DNA from: an uncultured Alphaproteobacteria bacterium
GTDB taxonomy: Bacteria > Pseudomonadota > Alphaproteobacteria > RF32 > CAG-239
Reading direction: 5' to 3'
DNA: 64,000 nucleotides
Assembly: GCA_944392315.1 (NCBI GenBank)
Contig: CALXWH010000007.1
Location: 1 to 64,000 of the forward strand
Shown here piece by piece: positions 35,301-43,765 of the stretch. Both the position numbers and the translations under genes were made by a program. The notes under the pieces were generated by a model that made no database searches, was not told where the DNA came from, and worked only from the letters and a program-made list of their open reading frames with translations. Positions within the stretch are counted from its first letter, which is position 1. Each line of letters opens with the position of its first letter.

Positions 35301-36350
35301 ATGCGGCGATTTTGGCTTGGTTTGGGACTCTTGTTACTCGGGGTTATTATCGGGTTAGGGATGGGGTTTTCTTCTTATCATCCCTATAAACTGAATTATC
35401 ACCGTGCTGTTATCAATCTACCGATTACTTATACACGGTATCTGCAAGATGATACTTATGCTTTGGGGGAAAAGTATCTGGCTGAAGATTTGGCTTTTGA
35501 GCTTGAAAAGAACGGAATTGATACAAAACTTTATACTTTTGAAGACTCCTTATCCAACCGAAACTTTAATGAGGGATTTGAGATTTTTATGCGCTCAGGG
35601 CCAGAGCTTATGCTGAAAGGATATCATAAGCATGCCGATATAGATAGAATTGCCGTTTTGTTTGAGACTATCCCTTATGGGCTTGATATTGTTAAAAATG
35701 CCGATATTGTTTTGACGGGCTCTTTAAAGAAAAATAAATCTTATCGCGAGATGGGGTTAAATTCTTTTTATTTATCCCAATTTACGAGAACAGATAAATT
35801 TTATCCGGCTTTTAGAGAAAATTTGCGGCGAAATATCTTGTTTGTGGCTAATCAATGGCCCGATTTTCCGGTGAGAAAGTCTGTGCAATATGCCAAAGAA
35901 ACCGGTATTGCTATTGATGTATTCGGCGATAATTGGAAAAATATACTTGTAGATGAGGAAGCCTCTTGGTGGAAAGCACGGCAAATCCCTAATGACCAGC
36001 TTAAATATTTCTACTCTTCGGCTGATATTGTTCTTAACGATACCAGGCCTGATATGATTGAGGCGGGATTTATCAGTAACCGTATTTTTGATGCAACGGC
36101 TTGCGGAGCCTTGGTTATTTCTGACTATATGCCCGAAATTGAAGAAATTTACGGTGATGCGGTTCCTATGTATAAAAATAAAGAGGAATTTAAACAACTT
36201 ATTGAGTTTTATTTATCTCATCCCGAAGAAAGGCGACTTAAGGCTCTTAAAGCACAGAAAATTACTTTGCAAAAATTTGCTGCGGACAAAGTTATTAAGC
36301 GGATGATTGATATTTTGCATCATTACGCGCTTGAAAAAGGTTTTATTTGA
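35301..36350 (+). CDS. Membrane-anchored CgeB-like glycosyltransferase
   Basis: A single N-terminal membrane helix (LGLGLLLLGVIIGLGMG) is followed by a GT-B-like protein. The C-terminal half has the Glyco_trans_1_2/CgeB pattern: FVANQWPDF, IDVFGDNWK, YFYSSADIVLNDTRPDM and ISNRIFDATACGALVISD. This resembles enzymes that add sugars to surface polymers or proteins; donor and acceptor are unknown. The ATG at 35301 is preferred because GGGGGA precedes it; alternatives are 35298 and 35274. The next gene starts one base after its stop and is a distant paralogue. Confidence 0.75.
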   Translation: MRRFWLGLGLLLLGVIIGLGMGFSSYHPYKLNYHRAVINLPITYTRYLQDDTYALGEKYLAEDLAFELEKNGIDTKLYTFEDSLSNRNFNEGFEIFMRSGPELMLKGYHKHADIDRIAVLFETIPYGLDIVKNADIVLTGSLKKNKSYREMGLNSFYLSQFTRTDKFYPAFRENLRRNILFVANQWPDFPVRKSVQYAKETGIAIDVFGDNWKNILVDEEASWWKARQIPNDQLKYFYSSADIVLNDTRPDMIEAGFISNRIFDATACGALVISDYMPEIEEIYGDAVPMYKNKEEFKQLIEFYLSHPEERRLKALKAQKITLQKFAADKVIKRMIDILHHYALEKGFI

Positions 36351-36351
36351 T

Positions 36352-37482
36352 ATGAAAAAACGTATGCTTAAATCTGATCAAAACTCTATTGATGCCATGA
36401 AATTAAAAGAGCAGGAAACCGCCGATGCGGCTTTCTTGTTTCAGCAAAAAAAACAGAAAAACACACGCTCTAAACATATTCGGAAAGAAAGCAATCCTAC
36501 GATAATCAAAAATAAATGGCTTTCTTTGGTTATGAAATTTTGCAGCAAAAAGTTAATGCTTGTGTGGCTTATTTTGCTGATGGGATTTTGCGTTGGGCTG
36601 GTTATAGGGAATAATGTTCATCTTAATCAAGATGATAAACAGGTTGCTTTTCGGATTGGTGAAAGCCCTAAATATATTGATTATGACTTATTGGCGGCTA
36701 TTAACTTTCTTAAATATACTTTTGAGCGTAACGGCTATAAAGTGGCGGGCGTTTCTTATATGGGTAATCTTTATCCCGAAGAATTGGATCATGTCGGAGT
36801 TAATGTTTTTGTCCGTGGATTTGCTCAGTTTTTTGATTTACGCATGAATGAACACAAAACTGATATCTTATATATTCATCGTAATACGGATTTATATGCC
36901 GAAGAATTGAAAAATTTTGATATGTATCTTTTTTCTCAACAAAAAATTATGGAGGCTTCTCCTAGTTATCTTAATGCCTATTTGTTGCCTATCGGTTTTG
37001 TTCCTCATGAGCAATTAGTTCCGCAGTCATACGAATACGACATACTCTATATCTATGAACACTTTAATGATGTGTATGTCGCTTATATGCAACAGAACAA
37101 TCGTGTTAAAATCTATAGCGGCAGCACTTTTGCAGAGCTTGATGAAAATCAACGTGCCGAAGAATTAAAAAAAGCTAAAGTGGTTGTTTATGATATGGAA
37201 AATACAAAGGCTGATGATAAAACATATATTCCCTATGCCGTCTTTGACTTAATCAGCTATGGGAGACCGGTTGTTACTCATAGCAAATTGCTGCTTTCTT
37301 CTTATTTTAACAATGATGTATGGCTGTTTGATGATGTGGAAAGTATGATTTTGGTGACAAATCAGGCTCTTAATTCTTCAGATAACGTCAGAGAGCAAAA
37401 GGCCCTTAAGGCTAGAAAAGTTTTATATGGCTTTTTTGATATGAACGTGACGTTTTTTAAAAATCTAAAGTCTGAAAAATAA
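36352..37482 (+). CDS. Divergent CgeB-like membrane protein
   Basis: This protein resembles the preceding one: a membrane helix (LMLVWLILLMGFCVGLVIG), then a segment with FLKYTFERNGYKV and a late IPYAVFDLISYGRPVVTH that aligns with the NRIFDATACGALVIS block. The middle region (VFVRGFAQF, KTDILYIHRNTDLY) corresponds to the paralogue's SGPELM and RIAVLFE segments, but the catalytic-type motifs are poorer, so activity is uncertain. About 70 basic residues precede the membrane helix. The ATG at 36352 follows the previous stop by one base and uses AAAAGG upstream. The two may act as a pair. Confidence 0.65.
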   Translation: MKKRMLKSDQNSIDAMKLKEQETADAAFLFQQKKQKNTRSKHIRKESNPTIIKNKWLSLVMKFCSKKLMLVWLILLMGFCVGLVIGNNVHLNQDDKQVAFRIGESPKYIDYDLLAAINFLKYTFERNGYKVAGVSYMGNLYPEELDHVGVNVFVRGFAQFFDLRMNEHKTDILYIHRNTDLYAEELKNFDMYLFSQQKIMEASPSYLNAYLLPIGFVPHEQLVPQSYEYDILYIYEHFNDVYVAYMQQNNRVKIYSGSTFAELDENQRAEELKKAKVVVYDMENTKADDKTYIPYAVFDLISYGRPVVTHSKLLLSSYFNNDVWLFDDVESMILVTNQALNSSDNVREQKALKARKVLYGFFDMNVTFFKNLKSEK

Positions 37483-37580
37483 TCTCTCCAAAAGTTTTAT
37501 AAAATTGCGTGAAATTGTTATTTTTATGCTTGCAATTTAGAAACTATTAACTAATTGAGTGCTAAATATAACTGTTACTT

Positions 37581-37635
37581 ACCGGTGGGGGAGGTCGCTC
37601 AAGTTCAGCGTGGCTTCAGCTTATGTCAGGCCGGT
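37581..37635 (+). promoter_or_regulatory. GC-rich structured element in the hfq leader
   Basis: In an otherwise AT-rich gap of about 260 bp this 55-base block is clearly GC-richer. ACCGG (37581-37585) can pair with CCGGT (37631-37635), enclosing a CGCT/AGCG hairpin (37596-37610). TTGCAA and TAATTG-like boxes lie about 40 bases upstream, so it may be the 5' leader of the hfq transcript or a separate small RNA. I do not recognise a known riboswitch. Confidence 0.35.
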
Positions 37636-37744
37636 GGTTGTTTGGAATTTGGGGCTACATAACTAAAAATGCTTGTTATCTTTGCCTTGTAACCGACAAT
37701 CCTTATGGCATAGATGTGAAATAATTATAATAAGGAAATTAAAC

Positions 37745-37963
37745 ATGACTACAAACGCACAAGTTGATTTTTTGAACGATATTAAAGATAAAAAAGTTTC
37801 AGTTACCGTCTTTCTTATCAATGGTGTTAAATTGCAAGGTGTTATTACTTGGTTTGATGCAAATTCTTTGTTGTTGAGACGTGATGGGCATACTCAACTT
37901 GTTTATACTCACGCTGTTTCTACCATTATGCCGGCTACGCCGATTGATGTTGTAGAAGAATAA
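37745..37963 (+). CDS. hfq: RNA chaperone Hfq
   Basis: Hfq forms a hexameric ring that pairs small RNAs with mRNAs. The Sm1 region is [20 protein letters not shown] and the Sm2 region is [13 protein letters not shown], with the alphaproteobacterial RRDGH turn between them. The start at 37745 follows AAGGAAA and gives 72 residues, a short Hfq without C-terminal tail. Two residues normally used to bind U-rich RNA on the proximal face are altered: the Phe of FDNFCVLL is Asn (N40) and the Lys of VYKH is Thr (T55). Q6, Y54 and H56 are kept. hflX follows, the standard arrangement. Confidence 0.95.
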   Translation: MTTNAQVDFLNDIKDKKVSVTVFLINGVKLQGVITWFDANSLLLRRDGHTQLVYTHAVSTIMPATPIDVVEE

Positions 37964-37975
37964 TTCTTTTACTTG

Positions 37976-38044
37976 ACTTCCGCTTGAGGAGGAAGGTACG
38001 TCTATGGGAGGGGTACCGGTTCTTTGAGCGGAAGTTTTTTATTT
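37976..38044 (+). terminator. Two-level hairpin terminator after hfq
   Basis: ACTTCCGCT (37976-37984) pairs perfectly with AGCGGAAGT (38027-38035), followed by a T tract. Inside the large loop GGTAC (37995-37999) pairs with GTACC (38013-38017), making a branched terminator. hflX begins 14 bases after it. Confidence 0.75.
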
Positions 38045-38057
38045 AAGGTTATGGTTC

Positions 38058-39317
38058 GTGCTTGAAATTCAACAAGATAAAAAAACAAAAGTTGCCGTTA
38101 TTTGTCCATGGCTCAAAAACGGGCAAAATGTTGCTTTTGCCGGTGATGAAAAAATGCGCGAGAGCGAGGCCGAAGGTTTGGTCTTGGCAATGGGGCAGGA
38201 GGTTGTTTTATTACAAACCGTTAAACTTGCTCAGATTGTACCGAAGAGCTTTTTTGGTAAAGGAACACTTGAAAGATTAAAAAACGAGTGTCTTGAACAT
38301 GAAGCGGAACTGCTGGTGGTGGATATGCCGATTTCTGCCGTTCAGCAACGTAATTTGGAGAAAATTCTTAACCTTAAAGTGATTGACCGTACGGCGGTTA
38401 TTTTAGAAATTTTCGGGCAACGCGCGCACACCAAAGAAGGTAAACTGCAAGTTGAACTTGCTCATTTGACCTATCAACGCGGCAGATTGGTGCGTAGCTG
38501 GACACACTTGGAGCGGCAACGCGGCGGCGGCGGCTTTTTGGGAGGTCCTGGCGAAACGCAGATTGAATTGGATAGGCGACACCTGGATGATCGGATTGTC
38601 AAAATCAAAAGAGAACTGGAAAAAGTGCGTCAGACGCGAGCTATTCAGCGTAGTGCCCGCGTTAAAGTGCCGTATCCGGTGGCAGCGTTGGTAGGTTATA
38701 CTAATGCCGGAAAATCAACCTTGTTTAACTTGATTACGCATGCACAAGTTTTTGCTCAAGATATGCTGTTTGCAACACTTGATCCGACTATGCGTAAAAT
38801 TAAACTTGATAAAAACTTAGATATTATCCTTTCAGATACCGTGGGATTTATTTCTAACTTACCGCACGAGTTGGTGATGGCGTTTAGAGCTACGTTAGAA
38901 GAGGTTTTAGAAGCTGATGTGATTGTGCATGTTATAGATGTTTCTAATCCGGACTATAAAGAACAACGTGATGATGTCTTAAACGTTTTGCATGAGCTGG
39001 GACTTACAAAAATTGAATTTGAAGGCCGATATGTGGAAGTTTTGAATAAAATTGACCTCTTAAGCGAGAGTGAGAAAAAGCATCTGCAATCCAAAATCGG
39101 AACAAGAACAGCTGCCGTATCGGCGCTTTCCGGCGAAGGAATTAATGATTTTCTGCAATTGCTTAAAACCAAATTCTCCCCTAAGACGGAAATAAAAACG
39201 GTTTCTTTACCTATTGATGATGGCAAAAAATTAGCAGAAATTTATCGCTCGGCGCAGGTGATTGACAGGCGTGACGATGGCGAAAGAATCTTTTTGCGCA
39301 TTAAATCGCCTTCTTAA
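38058..39317 (+). CDS. hflX: GTPase HflX
   Basis: HflX is a ribosome-associated GTPase that splits stalled ribosomes. The HflX-specific N-terminal domain contains GGGGFLGGPGETQIELDRR, and the G domain has GYTNAGKSTLF (G1), LDPTMR (G2), DTVGF (G3) and NKIDL (G4). Start is GTG at 38058; the ATG at 38051 is out of frame. The 419-residue length is normal. It is separated from hfq by a terminator, so it may depend on read-through or its own promoter. Confidence 0.96.
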   Translation: MLEIQQDKKTKVAVICPWLKNGQNVAFAGDEKMRESEAEGLVLAMGQEVVLLQTVKLAQIVPKSFFGKGTLERLKNECLEHEAELLVVDMPISAVQQRNLEKILNLKVIDRTAVILEIFGQRAHTKEGKLQVELAHLTYQRGRLVRSWTHLERQRGGGGFLGGPGETQIELDRRHLDDRIVKIKRELEKVRQTRAIQRSARVKVPYPVAALVGYTNAGKSTLFNLITHAQVFAQDMLFATLDPTMRKIKLDKNLDIILSDTVGFISNLPHELVMAFRATLEEVLEADVIVHVIDVSNPDYKEQRDDVLNVLHELGLTKIEFEGRYVEVLNKIDLLSESEKKHLQSKIGTRTAAVSALSGEGINDFLQLLKTKFSPKTEIKTVSLPIDDGKKLAEIYRSAQVIDRRDDGERIFLRIKSPS

Positions 39318-39336
39318 AAAAAATATTGAAAAAGCG

Positions 39337-39365
39337 TTGATTCTTTTGTGGTTTTTCGGTATTAT
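39337..39365 (+). promoter_or_regulatory. Sigma70-like promoter for the GH24-domain gene
   Basis: TTGATT (39337-39342) and TATTAT (39360-39365) are separated by 17 bases, about 35 bases before the ATG at 39400. Confidence 0.55.
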
Positions 39366-39399
39366 ATAGGTATGTTATGAGAATTTTGGGTGACGCGCT

Positions 39400-41205
39400 A
39401 TGATTGAAATTGAAGATGGGTTTTCTGAGAATGATAAATATCTCATCCGAGAATATGAAAAACACGGAAGTGATGATTTTTTGCTCGTTGATTTTGGCGA
39501 AAAAACTTATGTTGTCCCTTATAAATATACAATTGGTTCAAACACGCCGAAAACTTCTCAGCAGCGGTTCTTAAATGCATTGCTTGATTTTGAAGCGATG
39601 GAAATCGGAAAATATAATCGTGCCGGTGAAACGGTTATGTCCATTGAATATCAGGGAAGGGACTACGTTATTCCTTATGGTAAGACCGGAAACTTTTCTC
39701 CTAAAGATTTAGCGCTAACAGTTCAGCATAAAGCCGATACTAAATATAATGCCATTATTAACGCCGGAAGAGCTTTGGAAGAGGCCGGACATCCGGTTGA
39801 TATGCTTGATTTTTCTTCGTTTTATGCCAACAAATATGCTAAAGAACTGGCTGAAATGAACTCTACGATGCTTTTGGATGAAAATACTCCTGAAAAATTG
39901 GGTGTTTTGAACTTTCTTAAATCGGTTTCTAAAGAGAAAATACAAAAATTTCATACTTCGGCACAAAAAATGGCTCATTCCCTCGGTAAAAAAATTATTG
40001 AGTCCGAACATAAGGCCTCACAGAACTATGTACCGCAATATTATAAAGTTTCGGCTTTGGCGGCGTTAATCGGGATAGGGGGAGCTGCCGGTTATCTTTC
40101 CCAAAAACAGCATGCGGATAATGATAAAGTACAGCCTCAAACCGAACAAATGACAATGGTTCAAGTTAATAACCAAGATGAAGCTGTTTCTGAGGCCTTG
40201 CTAACAGAAGAAGTAATTATGGATGACACATCCCATTATACGGATTCTTCTGAGTTTGTGGAGCTTAGCCATAGAAAGGCGCCGAGTAAGCATAAAAAAT
40301 ATTATATCGATTTTATGGGAAAAAAACATTCCGATCTTTATGGAAATATTCAGAAAATTCATGACTTGAAACCGGAAATATCCGCTCTTTTAGTTGCTGT
40401 GGAAGGGTTTGCCAATAAGGCTTTTCCTGATGGAGAAAATGTTCCAACTATCGCGTCTGGTACGACTTTTTATTTAGATGAACATGGAAATGAAACAAAA
40501 GTTAAACTTGGCGATAAAATTACCCCAGGACGCGGAATGCTTTATAAATGGCGCTATATTGATAAATATATGATCAGAGCATTGGGCGATGATTTCGGTC
40601 GCTCGTGTTCACCTGCCGAGGCTATGGCCGGAATTGGTGCGGGCTTTTGTTGGGGGCCGGGGGGATTTTCTTCCTCCGAATTTCTAAAGTCTATGAAGGA
40701 TGATGAAAATTTATCGCAACAACTTCGGAAAATGACCGGATTCCGTAAACAAAAGGGATTGCTTAAACGGAGCTATTTGTTGGCTTGCTGTTTGTCCGGA
40801 GCGTGGTCTCCTAAGGATTTATTAGATCTTCCGGTTTATCTCTTGAAAGATAAAGGGTTTGTCCATTGCTCTATCTATACACTGGATTTACATGAGATTT
40901 TACCGTGTCGGAAAGATGCTCACGGAAATTTTCTGAAAGATAAAGAAGGGCAGGATGTTCCGCAAGTGACTAAAGATGGCTTTTGTTTTGGATTTTATTT
41001 GAATAAAGCACAGGAAATCAGAACTAAGCTCATCAATGATGCGCAAAAAAGCGGAATTCCTTATAAACGTGTGCGGGATCTCTTGCCGAAAGATATGGTT
41101 AAAAGTATTGAAAATACAAAATACACTCACCGTGCTCAAATGAAATCTAATGATAAATTGGCCTTTGTGGCAACGGCTAAAATGTTTCAAGAGGCCAGAG
41201 GTTAG
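39400..41205 (+). CDS. Membrane protein with C-terminal GH24 lysozyme-like domain
   Basis: The first 215 residues are hydrophilic and unrecognised. One membrane segment lies near 216-236 (VSALAALIGIGGAAGYL). Beyond a linker, residues about 300-500 resemble GH24 phage-type lysozymes: VAVEGFANKAFPDG then PTIASGTT. The triad spacing matches T4 lysozyme exactly: E335, D344 and T350 equal E11, D20 and T26. The enzyme would cut peptidoglycan between MurNAc and GlcNAc in the periplasm, provided the N-terminus is cytoplasmic. The remainder (to 601) has several Cys and no known domain. No lysis gene is nearby, which argues for a cell-wall or secretion role rather than a prophage remnant. Confidence 0.65.
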   Translation: MIEIEDGFSENDKYLIREYEKHGSDDFLLVDFGEKTYVVPYKYTIGSNTPKTSQQRFLNALLDFEAMEIGKYNRAGETVMSIEYQGRDYVIPYGKTGNFSPKDLALTVQHKADTKYNAIINAGRALEEAGHPVDMLDFSSFYANKYAKELAEMNSTMLLDENTPEKLGVLNFLKSVSKEKIQKFHTSAQKMAHSLGKKIIESEHKASQNYVPQYYKVSALAALIGIGGAAGYLSQKQHADNDKVQPQTEQMTMVQVNNQDEAVSEALLTEEVIMDDTSHYTDSSEFVELSHRKAPSKHKKYYIDFMGKKHSDLYGNIQKIHDLKPEISALLVAVEGFANKAFPDGENVPTIASGTTFYLDEHGNETKVKLGDKITPGRGMLYKWRYIDKYMIRALGDDFGRSCSPAEAMAGIGAGFCWGPGGFSSSEFLKSMKDDENLSQQLRKMTGFRKQKGLLKRSYLLACCLSGAWSPKDLLDLPVYLLKDKGFVHCSIYTLDLHEILPCRKDAHGNFLKDKEGQDVPQVTKDGFCFGFYLNKAQEIRTKLINDAQKSGIPYKRVRDLLPKDMVKSIENTKYTHRAQMKSNDKLAFVATAKMFQEARG

Positions 41206-41291
41206 TTTCTGCTTATATCTTTTGTTTTTGCTTGCTATTTCGGACTATTGCTCTAAACTTTGGTTAAGTTTAAGTTTTAGATGGGTTAGGG

Positions 41292-42842
41292 ATGGTCTCT
41301 CAAAGTAAATTCTTAAAGTATTTTATGCTCATGCTTGGGGGGGCACAGATTTGCTTTTTGGCATGGGTGTTTTATTTTCACTATATGTGTATGGATCATG
41401 CCGAACATATTCATGCTTCTTGGCTCGTCTGGCAGGGAGAAGTTCCGTATCGGGATTTTTTTGAGCACCATAACCCTTTACTTTGGTATATTTTTGCTCC
41501 GATTACCGCGCTCTTTTATAAAAATGCGTTGATTTTATATGTATCTAAGGTGTTTGCTTTATTATGCTATGCGGGAGCTGCATGGGGAATGTTTAGAATA
41601 TGCCGTGACTTTTTAAGTATCTCGCTTCAAAAGTTTTTATTGGCGTTAATTTTTTTCTTTTTGCTTTATGATAACAATTATTTAGTTTTTGAGCTGCAAC
41701 CCGATGCGCTGATGTGGGCTTTTTTCTTTTGGGGATTGTGGTTTTATCTTCGGTTTATCAACCTTGGCGTTCAAGGAAAGGGGCGTGATATCGGGATTTC
41801 CCTTGTCCTCTTTATGCTTTCTTTTTTGGTGTTGCAAAAAATTATTGTCCTCTTGGGGATTTTGGGATTTTATACACTCTATTTACTTTATAAACGCCAA
41901 ATCTGTTGGAAACCGGTACTCAAAGCACTGATTGTACCGGCGATTATGTTGCTCTTATTCATGGCATATCTTTATTATACTAATAGTTGGGTGCTCTATT
42001 TCCTGTTTAACTATGACCTCAATTATTGGATGCAGGGTTTTATGGGCGATGCCAAAATCTTGCAAAATTGGGTGTTTATCGGTGCTCTTCCGGTTTTGGC
42101 CACATTTTCTTTACATCACTTTTTGGATAAAGATAATATTTACAGAGAGTTAATTTGTGCGTTGATGTTTTTGGAATTTATCCAGAAAATGCTCGTGGGC
42201 GCACCTTATGTGCAATATTTTGTTTTCAGTAACTTTATTTCGGCGTTGATTATTGCTGATGTCGTCGTGGATAAAATTGAACTAAAACGCATTAAAGCGG
42301 CTCTCTTATCTGCAACACTTATTTTTATCGGTCTGCTTGTTTTTAATCCTCCTAATACGCAATATCCACGCTATTTTACCGTGCAAAATTTTATTGCGCA
42401 AAATTCCAGAGATGACGAACCGATTATCAATACTGTTTATTACTTTTTTAATCTTTATGGGCGCAATCCTTCATATTACTGGTTCGGGTACGGAAATGTG
42501 GCTAGGGTGGCGCATTATCTTTATGATGTTGATAAAGCCTTTGAGCTTAATCAGACTATTTACGATAATATGCCCATGTTTATTTATCTTTCTCAGTATA
42601 TCAACCTTTTAGGTGCTTCTAATATGGATCATTTGTATGAATATCGGGAAAATTTGCGTGATTTGTGGGAGAAAATACCGGTTAAAAAAGAAAAGCGAGA
42701 AGATTTTGTAAAACGCTGGACTGCGCTTACTTTTGATCAATTTAATATGCCGTTTTTGGCACGTTTTTACGAGATGTCGCCCTATTATCCGCTTCTTATT
42801 CGTAAAGATTTGGCTAACAGAATAAAAATAGAACAAAAATAG
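41292..42842 (+). CDS. GT39/ArnT-like membrane glycosyltransferase
   Basis: The 516-residue protein has about 11 membrane helices. Its first loop carries MDHAEHIHASWLVWQGEVP and DFFEHHNPLLWYI, the acidic/aromatic pattern of GT39/ArnT-type enzymes that use polyprenyl-linked sugars on the periplasmic side. A soluble C-terminal part follows. Likely acceptors are LPS or surface glycans; not determinable from sequence. kdsB, an LPS inner-core gene, follows after about 95 bp. Confidence 0.75.
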   Translation: MVSQSKFLKYFMLMLGGAQICFLAWVFYFHYMCMDHAEHIHASWLVWQGEVPYRDFFEHHNPLLWYIFAPITALFYKNALILYVSKVFALLCYAGAAWGMFRICRDFLSISLQKFLLALIFFFLLYDNNYLVFELQPDALMWAFFFWGLWFYLRFINLGVQGKGRDIGISLVLFMLSFLVLQKIIVLLGILGFYTLYLLYKRQICWKPVLKALIVPAIMLLLFMAYLYYTNSWVLYFLFNYDLNYWMQGFMGDAKILQNWVFIGALPVLATFSLHHFLDKDNIYRELICALMFLEFIQKMLVGAPYVQYFVFSNFISALIIADVVVDKIELKRIKAALLSATLIFIGLLVFNPPNTQYPRYFTVQNFIAQNSRDDEPIINTVYYFFNLYGRNPSYYWFGYGNVARVAHYLYDVDKAFELNQTIYDNMPMFIYLSQYINLLGASNMDHLYEYRENLRDLWEKIPVKKEKREDFVKRWTALTFDQFNMPFLARFYEMSPYYPLLIRKDLANRIKIEQK

Positions 42843-42873
42843 ATGTCAACTGTGCAAAACTTTTCAGAGATGC

Positions 42874-42903
42874 TTGTCAACCGTTGTAAATCTGCCATTA
42901 TAA
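42874..42903 (+). promoter_or_regulatory. Candidate promoter of kdsB
   Basis: TTGTCA (42874-42879) and TTATAA (42898-42903) with an 18-base gap lie about 35 bases before kdsB. Confidence 0.45.
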
Positions 42904-42936
42904 GATTATCTTGTATTTGCTTTTGGAGATAAATTT

Positions 42937-43743
42937 ATGCTTGATACTCTTGTTGTTATTCCTGCACGATACGGATCAACCCGTTTTCCGGGGAAACCTT
43001 TGGCTAAAATTGCCGGTAAAGAAATGTTGCTGCGCGTGGTGGATATTGCTAAAAAAGGTACGCAACATTCAAAGGCCAGAATCGTTGTCGCTACGGAAGA
43101 CCAACGAATTATGGATTTTTGTAACGCTCATCAAATAGAATGCTTGATGACGAGCGATCAATGCAAAACCGGCTCGGACAGAGTTTGTGAAGCCGTTAAA
43201 ATCTTGAACGTTAAGCCTGATTTGATTATTAACTTGCAAGGCGATAATCCGGTTTGCCCACCTTGGTTTATTGAAGAATTAATTAAGGCGTTTGAAGAAG
43301 ATACATCCGTTGATTTGGTAACGCCTTGTACCGAACTCTCTTGGGAGGCTCTGGATAAGCTTAGAGAAAGCAAGAAAACAACGCCGTTCTCCGGTACAAC
43401 CTGCGTGGCTGATAAAAACGGATATGCGCTGTGGTTTTCTAAAAATATTATTCCGGCTATTCGTAAAGAGGCAGATTTGCGGGACAAATCTTCAAAAAGT
43501 CCGGTTTTACGCCATATCGGGCTTTATGGATACAAATACGAATCTTTGTTCAAATTCAAATCTTTAGAAGAGAGTTCTTATGAAAAACTTGAAGGTTTGG
43601 AACAGCTTCGCTTTTTGGAAAACGGTATGAAAATCAAAATTGCTAAAGTTGATTATAAACAATTTGAGGGGATGAGCGGTGTTGATTCTCCGGAAGATGT
43701 GAAACGCGCTGAAGCTTTGTTTGAAAAATATGGTGAATTTTAA
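42937..43743 (+). CDS. kdsB: 3-deoxy-manno-octulosonate cytidylyltransferase
   Basis: KdsB activates Kdo to CMP-Kdo for LPS inner-core assembly. The nucleotide-binding start PARYGSTRFPGKPLAKI, the RIVVATEDQRIMDF segment, the NLQGDNPVCPPWFI region and a HIGLYGYK motif are all as in the family. The 268-residue length is slightly above the usual 245-255. TTTGGAG precedes the ATG. The histidine phosphatase gene follows 22 bp later and is probably in the same transcript. Confidence 0.94.
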   Translation: MLDTLVVIPARYGSTRFPGKPLAKIAGKEMLLRVVDIAKKGTQHSKARIVVATEDQRIMDFCNAHQIECLMTSDQCKTGSDRVCEAVKILNVKPDLIINLQGDNPVCPPWFIEELIKAFEEDTSVDLVTPCTELSWEALDKLRESKKTTPFSGTTCVADKNGYALWFSKNIIPAIRKEADLRDKSSKSPVLRHIGLYGYKYESLFKFKSLEESSYEKLEGLEQLRFLENGMKIKIAKVDYKQFEGMSGVDSPEDVKRAEALFEKYGEF

Positions 43744-43765
43744 TTCGGTTAGGAGTTGATATTTT

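Noticed and set aside
37624-37728. A 34-codon frame starting ATG TCA GGC upstream of hfq
   Set aside because: No Shine-Dalgarno sequence, no family resemblance, and it overlaps the structured leader; treated as chance.
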